The notes under the pieces were generated by a model, which made no database searches, was not told where the DNA came from, and saw only the letters and a program-made list of their open reading frames with translations. A stretch of 64,000 nt of DNA, taken from NCBI RefSeq assembly GCF_000471625.1, contig NZ_AUSW01000006.1:62001-126000 (forward strand), read 5' to 3'. Made by a program: the position numbers and the translations under genes. The DNA is from Psychrobacter aquaticus CMS 56. GTDB lineage: Bacteria > Pseudomonadota > Gammaproteobacteria > Pseudomonadales > Moraxellaceae. Shown in pieces: positions 43,264-51,649 of the stretch; positions within the stretch are counted from its first letter, which is position 1, and every line of letters starts with the position of its first letter.

Positions 43264-44256
43264 ATGGCACATTTAATCGAATCAATGGCATACGTTGGCG
43301 AAACCCCTTGGCACGGCTTGGGTAACGAGCTGTCCCCTAAGCAGCCTATCGAGGTATGGGCAAAGCAAGCAGGGCTTGATTGGCGTATTGAGTCATCGGA
43401 TGTTAGCTACATGGCAAACAATGACAAAGGGCATAACCTGATTCTGCCCTTTGCAGAGCAGAAAGTTTTATACCGCAGCGATAACTTTGAACCGTTATCA
43501 GTCGTTAGTCAGCGTTATCAAGAAGTACAGCCGCGTGAGATTCTAGAATTCTATCGTGATCTTACCGAGCAGTCTGACTTTGAGCTTGAGACTGCTGGGG
43601 TATTGAAGGGAGGCCGTAAGCTATGGGCATTGGCCCGTACAGGCCAGTCAGCAACGCTTAAGGGCAAAGACGTTAGTAACGGCTATCTGTTACTGGCAAC
43701 CGCTTGTGACGGCACTCTGGCAACGACAGCACAGTTCACATCGATCCGTGTGGTCTGCAATAACACTTTAGCAATTAGCTTAGCGGACGGCTCAGGAGGC
43801 GTCGTAAAAGTACCGCATTCAACTTCGTTTGATGCCGATAAGGTCAAGCAGCAATTGGGTGTGTCGGTTAAGCAGTGGGATGAGCACTCATACGAGATGA
43901 AGCAGTTATCAGAGCGCCGGGTCACTCAAGCGGAAGCAGCAAATTATCTCAGCCGCGTGTTCAATGATCAGGACAATAACATCATTTTATTTAACAGTGC
44001 TAAGAAAGAGAAAGAGGCAGTACCAAACGCCAAAGCGATGAATAAGGTAATGCAGATGTTTAACGGTCAAGGACGAGGAGCCGATCTTGATGCCGCTCGT
44101 GACACCGCTTACGGTCTGCTATGCAGTATCACGGAATATGTCGATCATGAAAGACGTGCCATGAATACAGACAACCGTCTCAATTCAGCATGGTTCGGTG
44201 CAGGGGCGAAGATGAAGCAAAAGGGTTTAGAAGAGTCGCTACTGATGCTTGCCTAA
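43264..44256 (+). CDS. DUF932 phage/plasmid-related protein
   Basis: A 330-aa soluble protein with the family N-terminus MAHLIESMAYVGETPWHGLG and core (QPREILEFYRDLTEQSDFEL, then TSIRVVCNNTLAISL). DUF932 proteins are common in plasmids, ICEs and phages near recombination genes; molecular function is unknown. An AAAAGGAA ribosome binding site lies just upstream and a strong terminator follows. It is next to YqaJ and the RDF-like gene, a recurrent trio in mobile DNA. Confidence 0.88.
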   Translation: MAHLIESMAYVGETPWHGLGNELSPKQPIEVWAKQAGLDWRIESSDVSYMANNDKGHNLILPFAEQKVLYRSDNFEPLSVVSQRYQEVQPREILEFYRDLTEQSDFELETAGVLKGGRKLWALARTGQSATLKGKDVSNGYLLLATACDGTLATTAQFTSIRVVCNNTLAISLADGSGGVVKVPHSTSFDADKVKQQLGVSVKQWDEHSYEMKQLSERRVTQAEAANYLSRVFNDQDNNIILFNSAKKEKEAVPNAKAMNKVMQMFNGQGRGADLDAARDTAYGLLCSITEYVDHERRAMNTDNRLNSAWFGAGAKMKQKGLEESLLMLA

Positions 44257-44287
44257 TTATCGACGTTTAAAATCTAACAACACAACC

Positions 44288-44314
44288 AACCACGCCCTTG
44301 AGCGTGGTTTTTTT
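44288..44314 (+). terminator. Terminator after the DUF932 gene
   Basis: AACCACGC, six-base loop, GCGTGGTT followed by a T run; a perfect 8-bp stem. Confidence 0.88.
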
Positions 44315-44372
44315 ATGCCGTCTTTTTAATAAATAGTATTAACCAATAACAAATCTAATGAAGGAATTTATT

Positions 44373-45440
44373 ATGAACACAATCGCATTGAACCATATCG
44401 CTCAACTAAGACAAACCAAGCGTGCAACCGTTAAGGTGAAAGCGCCCATAACCACCACTCAATCAACCACTGCAAAACGTCTGGTCAACACCAAAAACTT
44501 AAGTCATGAGAAATGGCTACAAGTTCGTAAGCAAGGTATTGGTAGCTCTGACGCAGCAGCAGCTTGTGGTATCCATCCTTACTTGTCTATGCTTGAGCTG
44601 TGGATGATCAAGACCGGTCGTCTGCATTCACATCTAGACGACGATATTGATGGCTACTCGCCACTGTACTGGGGCAATACCTTGGAGCCCATGGTGGCTA
44701 AATACTATCAACAGCACACAGGCAATAAAGTACGCCGCGTTAATGCGATCTTGCAGCATCCTGATCCTGACAAGCACTTTATGCTGGCTAACTTAGACTA
44801 CGCAATCACGGGTAGCGATGAGGTGCAGATACTAGAGTGTAAAACCGCAGGAGAGCACGGTGCTAAGCTGTGGAAGCATGGCGTGCCCTTATATGTAACG
44901 TGCCAAGTGCAGCATCAGCTGGCGGTCACAGGTAAAACGGCTGCGCATATCTGCGTGTTACTCTGCGGACACGAGGCTAAGATATTTAAGGTTGAGCGTG
45001 ATAAGAAGCTGATTGAAAGCATAATAGAGCATGAGCGGCTGTTCTGGCAATATGTGGAAACTGATACGCCACCAACACCTGATCATTCTGAATCCGCAGC
45101 AAGAGCCTTAAAGCTGCTTTATCCAACCCCTGAGCCGTCAAGCAAAGTTGATCTGAGTGAAGATGACGGAGCTAATAAGCTGTTTGAGCAACTGCTTAGC
45201 TACCGTGACTACATGCAGGAGTTAGAGCAGCGTCATGACCAAGTAAAGCATCAGCTGCAAACGTTAATTGCCGACAATGAGATTGCGGTGTTCGAGAAAG
45301 GCGCAATTTCTTGGAAGCGCTCGAAAGACAGCACCAGTCTTGATAGTAAAGCGCTAACCAAAGCGCACCCTGAGTTGCTCGAGCAGTTTGGTAAAACGCG
45401 CCAAGGCAGTCGTCGCTTTGTCATTCTTAACGATAACTAA
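44373..45440 (+). CDS. YqaJ-family phage recombination exonuclease
   Basis: A PD-(D/E)xK nuclease of the lambda-exonuclease/YqaJ type, 355 aa from ATG 44373 (AAGGAATTT ribosome binding site; 44358 gives five more residues). Motifs: KWLQVRKQGIGSSDAAAACG (substrate-binding start), WGNTLEPMVAKYYQQHTGNK, catalytic D with VQILECKTAG (E-x-K), and VTCQVQHQLAVTG. The C-terminal 90 residues are coiled and charged. It likely resects double-strand ends for homologous recombination; no recT/bet partner is visible nearby. Confidence 0.88.
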   Translation: MNTIALNHIAQLRQTKRATVKVKAPITTTQSTTAKRLVNTKNLSHEKWLQVRKQGIGSSDAAAACGIHPYLSMLELWMIKTGRLHSHLDDDIDGYSPLYWGNTLEPMVAKYYQQHTGNKVRRVNAILQHPDPDKHFMLANLDYAITGSDEVQILECKTAGEHGAKLWKHGVPLYVTCQVQHQLAVTGKTAAHICVLLCGHEAKIFKVERDKKLIESIIEHERLFWQYVETDTPPTPDHSESAARALKLLYPTPEPSSKVDLSEDDGANKLFEQLLSYRDYMQELEQRHDQVKHQLQTLIADNEIAVFEKGAISWKRSKDSTSLDSKALTKAHPELLEQFGKTRQGSRRFVILNDN

Positions 45441-45497
45441 GCAAAGCAGCAAACATAATCAATAAATTACACCACTCACTCAAATAAGTGCATAAAC

Positions 45498-45524
45498 GCC
45501 CACCCGTCGTAGGTGGGCTTTTTT
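45498..45524 (+). terminator. Terminator after the yqaJ-like gene
   Basis: GCCCACC, seven-base loop CGTCGTA, GGTGGGC and six Ts; a perfect 7-bp GC-rich stem. Confidence 0.88.
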
Positions 45525-45556
45525 ACGGCTAAACAAAATACAGAAGGAATATCACC

Positions 45557-46459
45557 ATGATTAAAGGTCTAACTATTACTCCGCCAGTCCTCGGTCGTAT
45601 AAGCATTGGACGTGTCATTCAAAAGGATGGCAAGCGTTTACCCGCTAAAGACGATCAATTTACTATCACTAGCCAAGTGCAGAATAAAGACGGCTGGATC
45701 AATCATCCACTTGATGAAAAGCTACGCGCAAATAATCAAGGTAAGCTCAGACAAATACCGGTACGTATGCTGTTTAACGATCCCGAGTTAAACCTACGAG
45801 CTGAGTACACACTATTTGATAGGCAGACCGGACGCCCACTATGCGTAGGCGACGGTGAGCAATGTCAGCGTCGAACCAATAAAGGCGTTGAAAGCTATCC
45901 ATGCCCATCGCCTGATCGCTGTCCATTGGCACAAGGCGGTGCTTGTAAGCCTTATGGCAGACTGTATGCCAATCTCTCTGAGGACGATGAGCTTGGTGCC
46001 TTTATCTTTCGCACCACAGGCTTTAATAGTATTCGCACACTAGCAGCACGCCTTAGCTACTTTGCAGCAGTATCAGGCAACAAGCTGTCATGTTTGCCAC
46101 TACAGCTAACCCTACGTGGTAAAAGCACCACACAAAGCTATCGGACACCAATTTACTTTGTGGATTTAACGCTAAGAGATGGGGTGACACTCAAACAAGC
46201 GGTGCAAGATGCACAAGCAATTGATGCGGAGCTGAGCGAACACGGATTTGATCAAGCAGCATTAGAGGTAGCAGCTAAACAAGGCTACGTGAACTCATGC
46301 TTTGAGATTGATAGCGATGAGGCGTTTGAAGAGTTTTACCCAGTAGATGCAAGCAATGCTAATAACAGTAATCAAGGATATGAGCAAAATGGGTTAGCTA
46401 ATCATAATGTGACGAGCATTGAACAAGGCTTACGGCAAAGCGTGACAGCTGTGAGTTGA
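45557..46459 (+). CDS. Recombination-directionality-factor-like (gp3-type) protein
   Basis: A 300-aa protein. The start (VLGRISIGRVIQKDGKRLPA, then DQFTITSQVQ) and the cysteine-rich centre (CQRR...YPCPSPDRCPLAQGG.CKPYGRLY), followed by LGAFIFRTTGFNSIRTLAARL, resemble the gp3-type recombination directionality factors of mycobacteriophage and actinomycete elements. In other mobile elements relatives are labelled hydrolase or metal-binding protein. The four cysteines (C104, C116, C122, C129 approximately) could bind zinc. It sits with DUF932 and YqaJ genes. RDF activity here is inference, because such factors work with serine integrases and this island has a tyrosine one. Confidence 0.65.
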   Translation: MIKGLTITPPVLGRISIGRVIQKDGKRLPAKDDQFTITSQVQNKDGWINHPLDEKLRANNQGKLRQIPVRMLFNDPELNLRAEYTLFDRQTGRPLCVGDGEQCQRRTNKGVESYPCPSPDRCPLAQGGACKPYGRLYANLSEDDELGAFIFRTTGFNSIRTLAARLSYFAAVSGNKLSCLPLQLTLRGKSTTQSYRTPIYFVDLTLRDGVTLKQAVQDAQAIDAELSEHGFDQAALEVAAKQGYVNSCFEIDSDEAFEEFYPVDASNANNSNQGYEQNGLANHNVTSIEQGLRQSVTAVS

Positions 46460-46487
46460 TAGATAGCTTCGTTTCAGCGATGTAGAC

Positions 46488-46520
46488 AAAAAAGAGTTGA
46501 TAAGATCAGCTCTTTTTTTT
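46488..46520 (+). terminator. Terminator after the RDF-like gene
   Basis: AAAAAAGAGTTGA, loop TAAGA, TCAGCTCTTTTTT with one G-U pair and an extended T run. Confidence 0.85.
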
Positions 46521-46637
46521 ATGGCTAAACGGTAAGCAGGTCTTAACCCGAAGGACAGCATAGGACGCAGTAAATAAATATGGGACTCGGTATGAGTATG
46601 AGAGGAAACGCTCTCATTCACTTACAAGGAGCTAATC

Positions 46638-46934
46638 ATGGAAAACTTCAATACTAACAATCAAAATGGCTTAGATAATCTAAGTGCGACACGTATGCCT
46701 CGAATGCTACCGATCAAAGAAGTTACTTACTTTACTGGTCTAAGTTGTACGACAATTTACGATATGTTAGACAAGAAGTCTGAACGCTACGATCCCACCT
46801 TCCCTATTCAAGTTAAATTGACAAAAGAATCTACAGAGCGTGATGGATTTAAGGCACGTAATGGACGTGTGGCTTGGGTAGAAAGTGAAGTTGTACAATG
46901 GTTAGAGTCAAAAATGGCTGAACGGGTTCGTTAA
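46638..46934 (+). CDS. AlpA-family regulator / excisionase-like protein
   Basis: A 98-aa MerR-like winged-helix protein. The family pattern is RMLPIKEVTYFTGLSCTTIY (helix-turn-helix, residues 21-42), then FPIQVKLT and the closing RVAWVESEVVQWLESKMAER. AlpA proteins activate or aid excision of P4-type elements with a nearby integrase, which suits this island. An ACAAGGAG ribosome binding site precedes the ATG. It lies between the mobile-element genes and the defence cargo. Confidence 0.88.
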   Translation: MENFNTNNQNGLDNLSATRMPRMLPIKEVTYFTGLSCTTIYDMLDKKSERYDPTFPIQVKLTKESTERDGFKARNGRVAWVESEVVQWLESKMAERVR

Positions 46935-47070
46935 ATTAATATAGAAGACAAGCCAATCGTAATAGCTTGTTTGCTATTCGAATAAGTAGCTACAAACATA
47001 TAGTTTTGTCTTCAAGATTTTATACTCTACGATATTATATAAAGTGGCTAAATGATTAACTATTTTAAAG

Positions 47071-47099
47071 TGTGATACAGTTTAGGATTAGCTTATAAT
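47071..47099 (+). promoter_or_regulatory. Candidate promoter of ietAS
   Basis: A perfect TATAAT -10 at 47094-47099 is preceded after 17 bp by TGTGAT, a weak -35. Transcription would start about 40 bp before the ietA ATG. Confidence 0.5.
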
Positions 47100-47145
47100 A
47101 TAGTTTCGGTTATATTCGATTTTTACGATCCTTGAGGTAAACGTA

Positions 47146-48120
47146 ATGGCAAGCGGTAAAGTTCTCAGACAGTTAATAACAGCAGGAGCTAACGGAGATA
47201 TTGAGAGTTTCCGTAAGGTTACTGAAGCTGTTATTCAGGATGAACGACAAAAACAGCACCATTTATTGGCAAATGATCTTGAGAAAATTCTGTATGGAGA
47301 ACATTTGAAGTCAGAAAAACCTCTAGATCGCAACGTACTCCCTTTACCTCCTACAGATAAAGAACAAGGATTACCCCTTTTGGATATGCGACATCCTCAA
47401 CGTTCTTTAGAACAAATCATTGTAAATAAAAACACTCATTCAGCTATTGATGAGCTAATCGAAGAGAACAGACGTGCTGATCTTTTACAGAGCTATGGCA
47501 TGAAACCTTCTAAAAAAGTACTCTTTTATGGACCTCCTGGGTGCGGTAAAACTTTAGCTGCTGAGGTAATAGCGTTTGAACTTGATTTACCTTTAGCTAT
47601 TGTACGTTTGGATGTAATAGTTTCTTCGCTGCTGGGTGAAACCGCTACAAATCTTAGAAGAGTCTTCGATTTTATTTCTAAAAACTCTCTAGTTGTCCTA
47701 TTTGATGAATTTGATGCAATTGGTAAAGAACGTTCAGATTCTAGTGAACACGGAGAGCTACGTCGCTTAGTTAATTCTGTATTACAAATGATGGATGCTT
47801 ATCAAGGCAAAAGTATAATCTTAGCTGCAACCAATCATCAGCATATTCTTGATACTGCCATTTGGCGTAGATTTGATGAAACTCTTGAATTTCCTATCCC
47901 TGAAAATAATCTAGTGCCAGAAATCCTCTCTTTAAAACTAAGGGGTGTACGTAGAGAATTCGAGGTAGAAGAAAAGGAAATTTTAGATCTTTTTGTAAAT
48001 AAGAGTGGCGCTGATATTGAAAGAGTAATACGCCGTGCTATTAAAAGAATGATACTCAAGGGACAAGAGTTTCTAACTACTAAAGACTTAAAAAACGCTT
48101 TAGCAAGAGAAAGTCGATAG
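47146..48120 (+). CDS. ietA: AAA ATPase of an IetAS-type defence pair
   Basis: A cytoplasmic 324-aa AAA+ ATPase. Walker A is GPPGCGKT (residues 129-136), Walker B VVLFDEFDAIG (E188), sensor 1 ILAATNHQ and the arginine finger WRRFDETLEFPIP. A helical N-terminal 100 residues may contact the protease. It is followed 10 bp later by a subtilase. AAA ATPase plus subtilisin-like protease is the IetAS arrangement, reported first as an addiction/plasmid-tolerance pair and later as antiphage (my recollection). The assignment rests on architecture and order rather than alignment. Confidence 0.78.
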   Translation: MASGKVLRQLITAGANGDIESFRKVTEAVIQDERQKQHHLLANDLEKILYGEHLKSEKPLDRNVLPLPPTDKEQGLPLLDMRHPQRSLEQIIVNKNTHSAIDELIEENRRADLLQSYGMKPSKKVLFYGPPGCGKTLAAEVIAFELDLPLAIVRLDVIVSSLLGETATNLRRVFDFISKNSLVVLFDEFDAIGKERSDSSEHGELRRLVNSVLQMMDAYQGKSIILAATNHQHILDTAIWRRFDETLEFPIPENNLVPEILSLKLRGVRREFEVEEKEILDLFVNKSGADIERVIRRAIKRMILKGQEFLTTKDLKNALARESR

Positions 48121-48130
48121 GGCTTACTAA

Positions 48131-50506
48131 ATGAACGAATATAAACACTTAAGAATTAAAAGAATTGCACTTGAGAACCCCCGTAGGACAAGAGACTTTA
48201 ATATTCAACCTATTCGTAGGCCAGACAAGAAAGTCCATTCGCAAAAACTAGCTGAAAGTTTGAATAATGCGATTACTGTATTAAACCAAAACCCTACCTC
48301 TGAAGCTGATAAGCACATCTTAAAAGTCAGTTATAGTGGTTTCGTTGATTTACAGAAATTAGTGAAGCATGGTCTTAACTTTATAAGTCAAGAAGATAAC
48401 ACTCTATGCATTATTTTCACTGACAAAGAAGGCTTAGAAACATTTTCTGATAACATTCAAAAACTAGGTAATGAGGACGATAGCCTCACATATAAAAATA
48501 TATTAGAAGCGATAGAAAGTATTGATACCTGGACAAATGAAGATCGTAAGAGCTGGGCAATTAGAAATAAAGGCTTTCCAGAGGGAGATAGGTTAACTTT
48601 AGATGTTGAATTGTGGCCTATTGAAAATATTGATCATCCACACCGTTCAAGATTATGTAGTAATTTTGAAAATTGGATGTCTTCAAATTCAATTAGACGT
48701 ATTGATAAAATAAATCTAGATAGTTTATTAATGTATCGTTTAGATTTAAACTCTGATCTTATTGATGATTTACTGAATCACTGTGATATTAGAATGGTTG
48801 ACTTATTACCTGAAAGCGGTATCAGTTATAATCAATTGAACGTAAGTATAGAATCCCTTCCTAGGAATATTCCTCATCCTTCAGAAGATGCAGCTAGAAT
48901 TTGTATTCTGGATAGTGGCATTGCTACCAATCACCCTTTATTAGCACCAGCAATAGCAGAAAGCCAAAGTTTCATTAGAGGTAGAGAGGACGTATTTGAT
49001 GATAATGGACATGGAACTTCGGTCGCAAGCGTAGCATTATACGGAGATTTAGAAGCTTGTTCAGCAAGTAACTATTGGCAACCTGAAATCTTGATTTTCA
49101 ATGGCAAAGTTCTAGATGAAAATGCTGAGTATGATATAAGTTGTATTGAGGGTTCTATCATTGAGGCTGTAGAATACTTCGTACAAGAACATCAGTGCCG
49201 TATCTTTAACTTATCCGTTGGTAATCAAAACTCACCTTACGATGGCACACATATACGTGGCTTAGCATACATATTAGATAAGCTTGCACGTGACTTCGAT
49301 GTTCTATTTATAGTCTCAGCAGGAAACTTTACTGGTTCAACTAATCCTGACGTACCTGAGAATAGTTGGAGAGACGAATATCCAAATTATCTTTTACATG
49401 AGACGTGTACTATTATCGATCCAGCACCTGCTTTGAATGTGCTTACTGTTGGAAGTTTAGCTAGACATAACGCTACTATGGATCAGCAGAGATATCCTGA
49501 AATTGCACAGCTGTGCCCTGCTAACGAAAATCAACCTTCTCCCTTTACCCGTCGTGGTCCGTCAGTAAGAGGAGCGATCAAACCTGAGTTAGTAGCTACT
49601 GGGGGGAACTTAGCTTCAAAAATGCGATTTGGTAATCAGTTTGAGACTACTAGTCGTGGCTTAGGTGTATTAACTTGCAACAATCAATTTGTAGGTGGCT
49701 CATTATTAAGTGAAGTGAGTGGAACAAGTTTCGCGGCACCGTATGTAACTCACCTTGCAGGTCGACTTCTTAATAACTACCCTGAAGCCTCTTCTAATCT
49801 ACTTAGGGCACTTTTAGTTAACCATGCTAACCTCCTACCTGAAATTGAAAGCACATTTGAGAGTGAGTTGAAGAAAAGTTACAAAGCTAACAAGAATAGA
49901 GAGGTCTGTAGAGATATAGCCGGTTATGGACGAATTAATGAAAACGAGCTTTTCAGATCTACTGAAAACGTTGTAGTTCTATTATTAGAAGATGCCATAG
50001 AAAACAACAACCATCATTTCATTGAAATACCTTTATCTCCCGAATTTTTAAGATCACAACGTGCTTCTAGAGAAATTAGAGTGACACTAGCTTATTGCCC
50101 CGCTGTTAAAACAACTAGACAAGACTATATAGCAACAAAGATGAGTTTTTGTCTAATCAAAGACGACTCCATTGAATCCGCACAAAATCATTTCGATAAC
50201 GAGACTAGACATAATTTTGATACTAGAAACGATGATGCTACATCTAATCGGGATGTTAGTTCAGAGTTGAGATCTAAAGGCACTGTTCAATCATCCACTT
50301 GGAGAATGAGACAAAGAAATCCTAATGATAAATGGTTCATTGTAGTTACTCGTCAGGACAAAATATGGGCTGAACTTTTAAGCTCCGAAAAAGAGAACTA
50401 TGCTTTAGTAATAACTCTAACTGATCGTGAAAATGAAAATGCTCAACTATATACTCAAATATCACAAAAAATTCAACAACAGAACCAGCAGCGTGTATAT
50501 ATTTAA
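48131..50506 (+). CDS. ietS: Subtilisin-like serine protease of an IetAS-type pair
   Basis: A 791-aa S8 peptidase, probably cytoplasmic because no signal peptide is visible. An N-terminal region of about 255 residues precedes the catalytic domain. Catalytic triad: D261 (ICILDSGIATNHP), H294 (NGHGTSVASV) and S533 (SGTSFAAPYVTHLAG), with the oxyanion Asn in IVSAGNFTG. The C-terminal 250 residues are unassigned. It is probably co-expressed with the ATPase, which may recruit or unfold substrates or hold the protease inactive. The DNA is noticeably AT-rich. Confidence 0.8.
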   Translation: MNEYKHLRIKRIALENPRRTRDFNIQPIRRPDKKVHSQKLAESLNNAITVLNQNPTSEADKHILKVSYSGFVDLQKLVKHGLNFISQEDNTLCIIFTDKEGLETFSDNIQKLGNEDDSLTYKNILEAIESIDTWTNEDRKSWAIRNKGFPEGDRLTLDVELWPIENIDHPHRSRLCSNFENWMSSNSIRRIDKINLDSLLMYRLDLNSDLIDDLLNHCDIRMVDLLPESGISYNQLNVSIESLPRNIPHPSEDAARICILDSGIATNHPLLAPAIAESQSFIRGREDVFDDNGHGTSVASVALYGDLEACSASNYWQPEILIFNGKVLDENAEYDISCIEGSIIEAVEYFVQEHQCRIFNLSVGNQNSPYDGTHIRGLAYILDKLARDFDVLFIVSAGNFTGSTNPDVPENSWRDEYPNYLLHETCTIIDPAPALNVLTVGSLARHNATMDQQRYPEIAQLCPANENQPSPFTRRGPSVRGAIKPELVATGGNLASKMRFGNQFETTSRGLGVLTCNNQFVGGSLLSEVSGTSFAAPYVTHLAGRLLNNYPEASSNLLRALLVNHANLLPEIESTFESELKKSYKANKNREVCRDIAGYGRINENELFRSTENVVVLLLEDAIENNNHHFIEIPLSPEFLRSQRASREIRVTLAYCPAVKTTRQDYIATKMSFCLIKDDSIESAQNHFDNETRHNFDTRNDDATSNRDVSSELRSKGTVQSSTWRMRQRNPNDKWFIVVTRQDKIWAELLSSEKENYALVITLTDRENENAQLYTQISQKIQQQNQQRVYI

Positions 50507-50815
50507 AAATTACTATCAGGTGTCTTAAATACTAAATTAGATACTTTATCTAAAATAACAATTTAAATTTAATGGTTATAGCGATTAAATTAGTAATAAA
50601 GGCAACCGAGCTTGATAAGCGATAGCTTTTTTTAGGCATTATCAGTTTCTAAATTTTATGCGAAAGTATCCAAATAAATATGGAAGAAAATGGTTTTAAA
50701 CTTAAAATAGGATACTAATCCTATCTTAGGCAAGCATTTTATTTCAATTAATACGTAGTGTTAATAACGAATCCTGTGCTTGCTATATTGTTTACCATAT
50801 TCTTTCGTCTCACCC
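50507..50815. other. Intergenic region between convergent ietS and the YgjP-like gene
   Basis: 309 bp, AT-rich, between convergent genes. No gene, and I found no convincing hairpin-plus-T-run terminator. Confidence 0.5.
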
Positions 50816-51643
50816 TCACTCATTCAAATAAAGCTCAGCCATCCCATCAAGCTTAGCCTTCACCTCTTTCCAATTCGGCATCACCTGCGTCAATAAACGC
50901 CAAAAATGCTCACTATGGTTATACTCAGCTATATGACATAGCTCATGCAGGATGACATAATCAATGCATTCTTTTGGTGCTTTAACCAAATGCGGATTGA
51001 GTATTAAATTGCCTTTTGTAGAGCAACTGCCCCATTGTTTCTGCATTATTAAAACCTTGTATAATGGAACGTCTTTTACCCACGAAGCCTTTGGTAGCAA
51101 GGTTTTTAATCTGGCACTGAAGACGGTTTTAGCTCTGTTTTGATACCATTTATCGACCATACTTTTCACTTTTTCAGCTTGTATTGTCCGGTCTATTTGT
51201 GCATTACTTTGCGGCAAGAATACATTTAATTGACCGCGACTTAGCTTTACGCCAGGTTCAGCCTCAGAATTAATAAGCACTTTCAAAACGTAACGACGAC
51301 CCAGATAAAACTGAGTCTCACCACTGACATAACGCTTAGGCAATACATTATCTTTTTGCTTGGCAAATTCTTGCAGGCTTTGCCATATCCATCGAGCACG
51401 TTTCATCATCGCATCATATATCATCTCATCACTAGCATCGATAGGTGCTGTGGCGACTACACGCTGATCAGGATGCACCTTAATCACCACTTTGCGAGGC
51501 TTGGTCTTTTCGGTGACAAGTCTATAGCTTTCAAGCTGATCGACTGCTTCCTTGTGAGCTGTGTTCTTGCGGGTAAGTTCCTTACGCACCACTTCATAGT
51601 GAATCTTATCTTCACCATAATAAACGATGTTATTGTCAATCAT
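50816..51643 (-). CDS. YgjP-like metallopeptidase (M48/DUF45)
   Basis: A 275-aa zinc-dependent protease-like protein. The metal site HELCH sits at about residue 231 (VILHELCHIAEYNHSEHFWRLL). The preceding signature KQWGSCSTKGNLILNPHLVKAP is characteristic of the YgjP family. It is the last gene of the minus-strand restriction operon, beginning 6 bp after the hsdR stop. YgjP homologues are frequently encoded with type I RM systems. Role unknown; it may process or remodel restriction subunits. Confidence 0.85.
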   Translation of the reverse strand: MIDNNIVYYGEDKIHYEVVRKELTRKNTAHKEAVDQLESYRLVTEKTKPRKVVIKVHPDQRVVATAPIDASDEMIYDAMMKRARWIWQSLQEFAKQKDNVLPKRYVSGETQFYLGRRYVLKVLINSEAEPGVKLSRGQLNVFLPQSNAQIDRTIQAEKVKSMVDKWYQNRAKTVFSARLKTLLPKASWVKDVPLYKVLIMQKQWGSCSTKGNLILNPHLVKAPKECIDYVILHELCHIAEYNHSEHFWRLLTQVMPNWKEVKAKLDGMAELYLNE

Positions 51644-51649
51644 TAGCGA

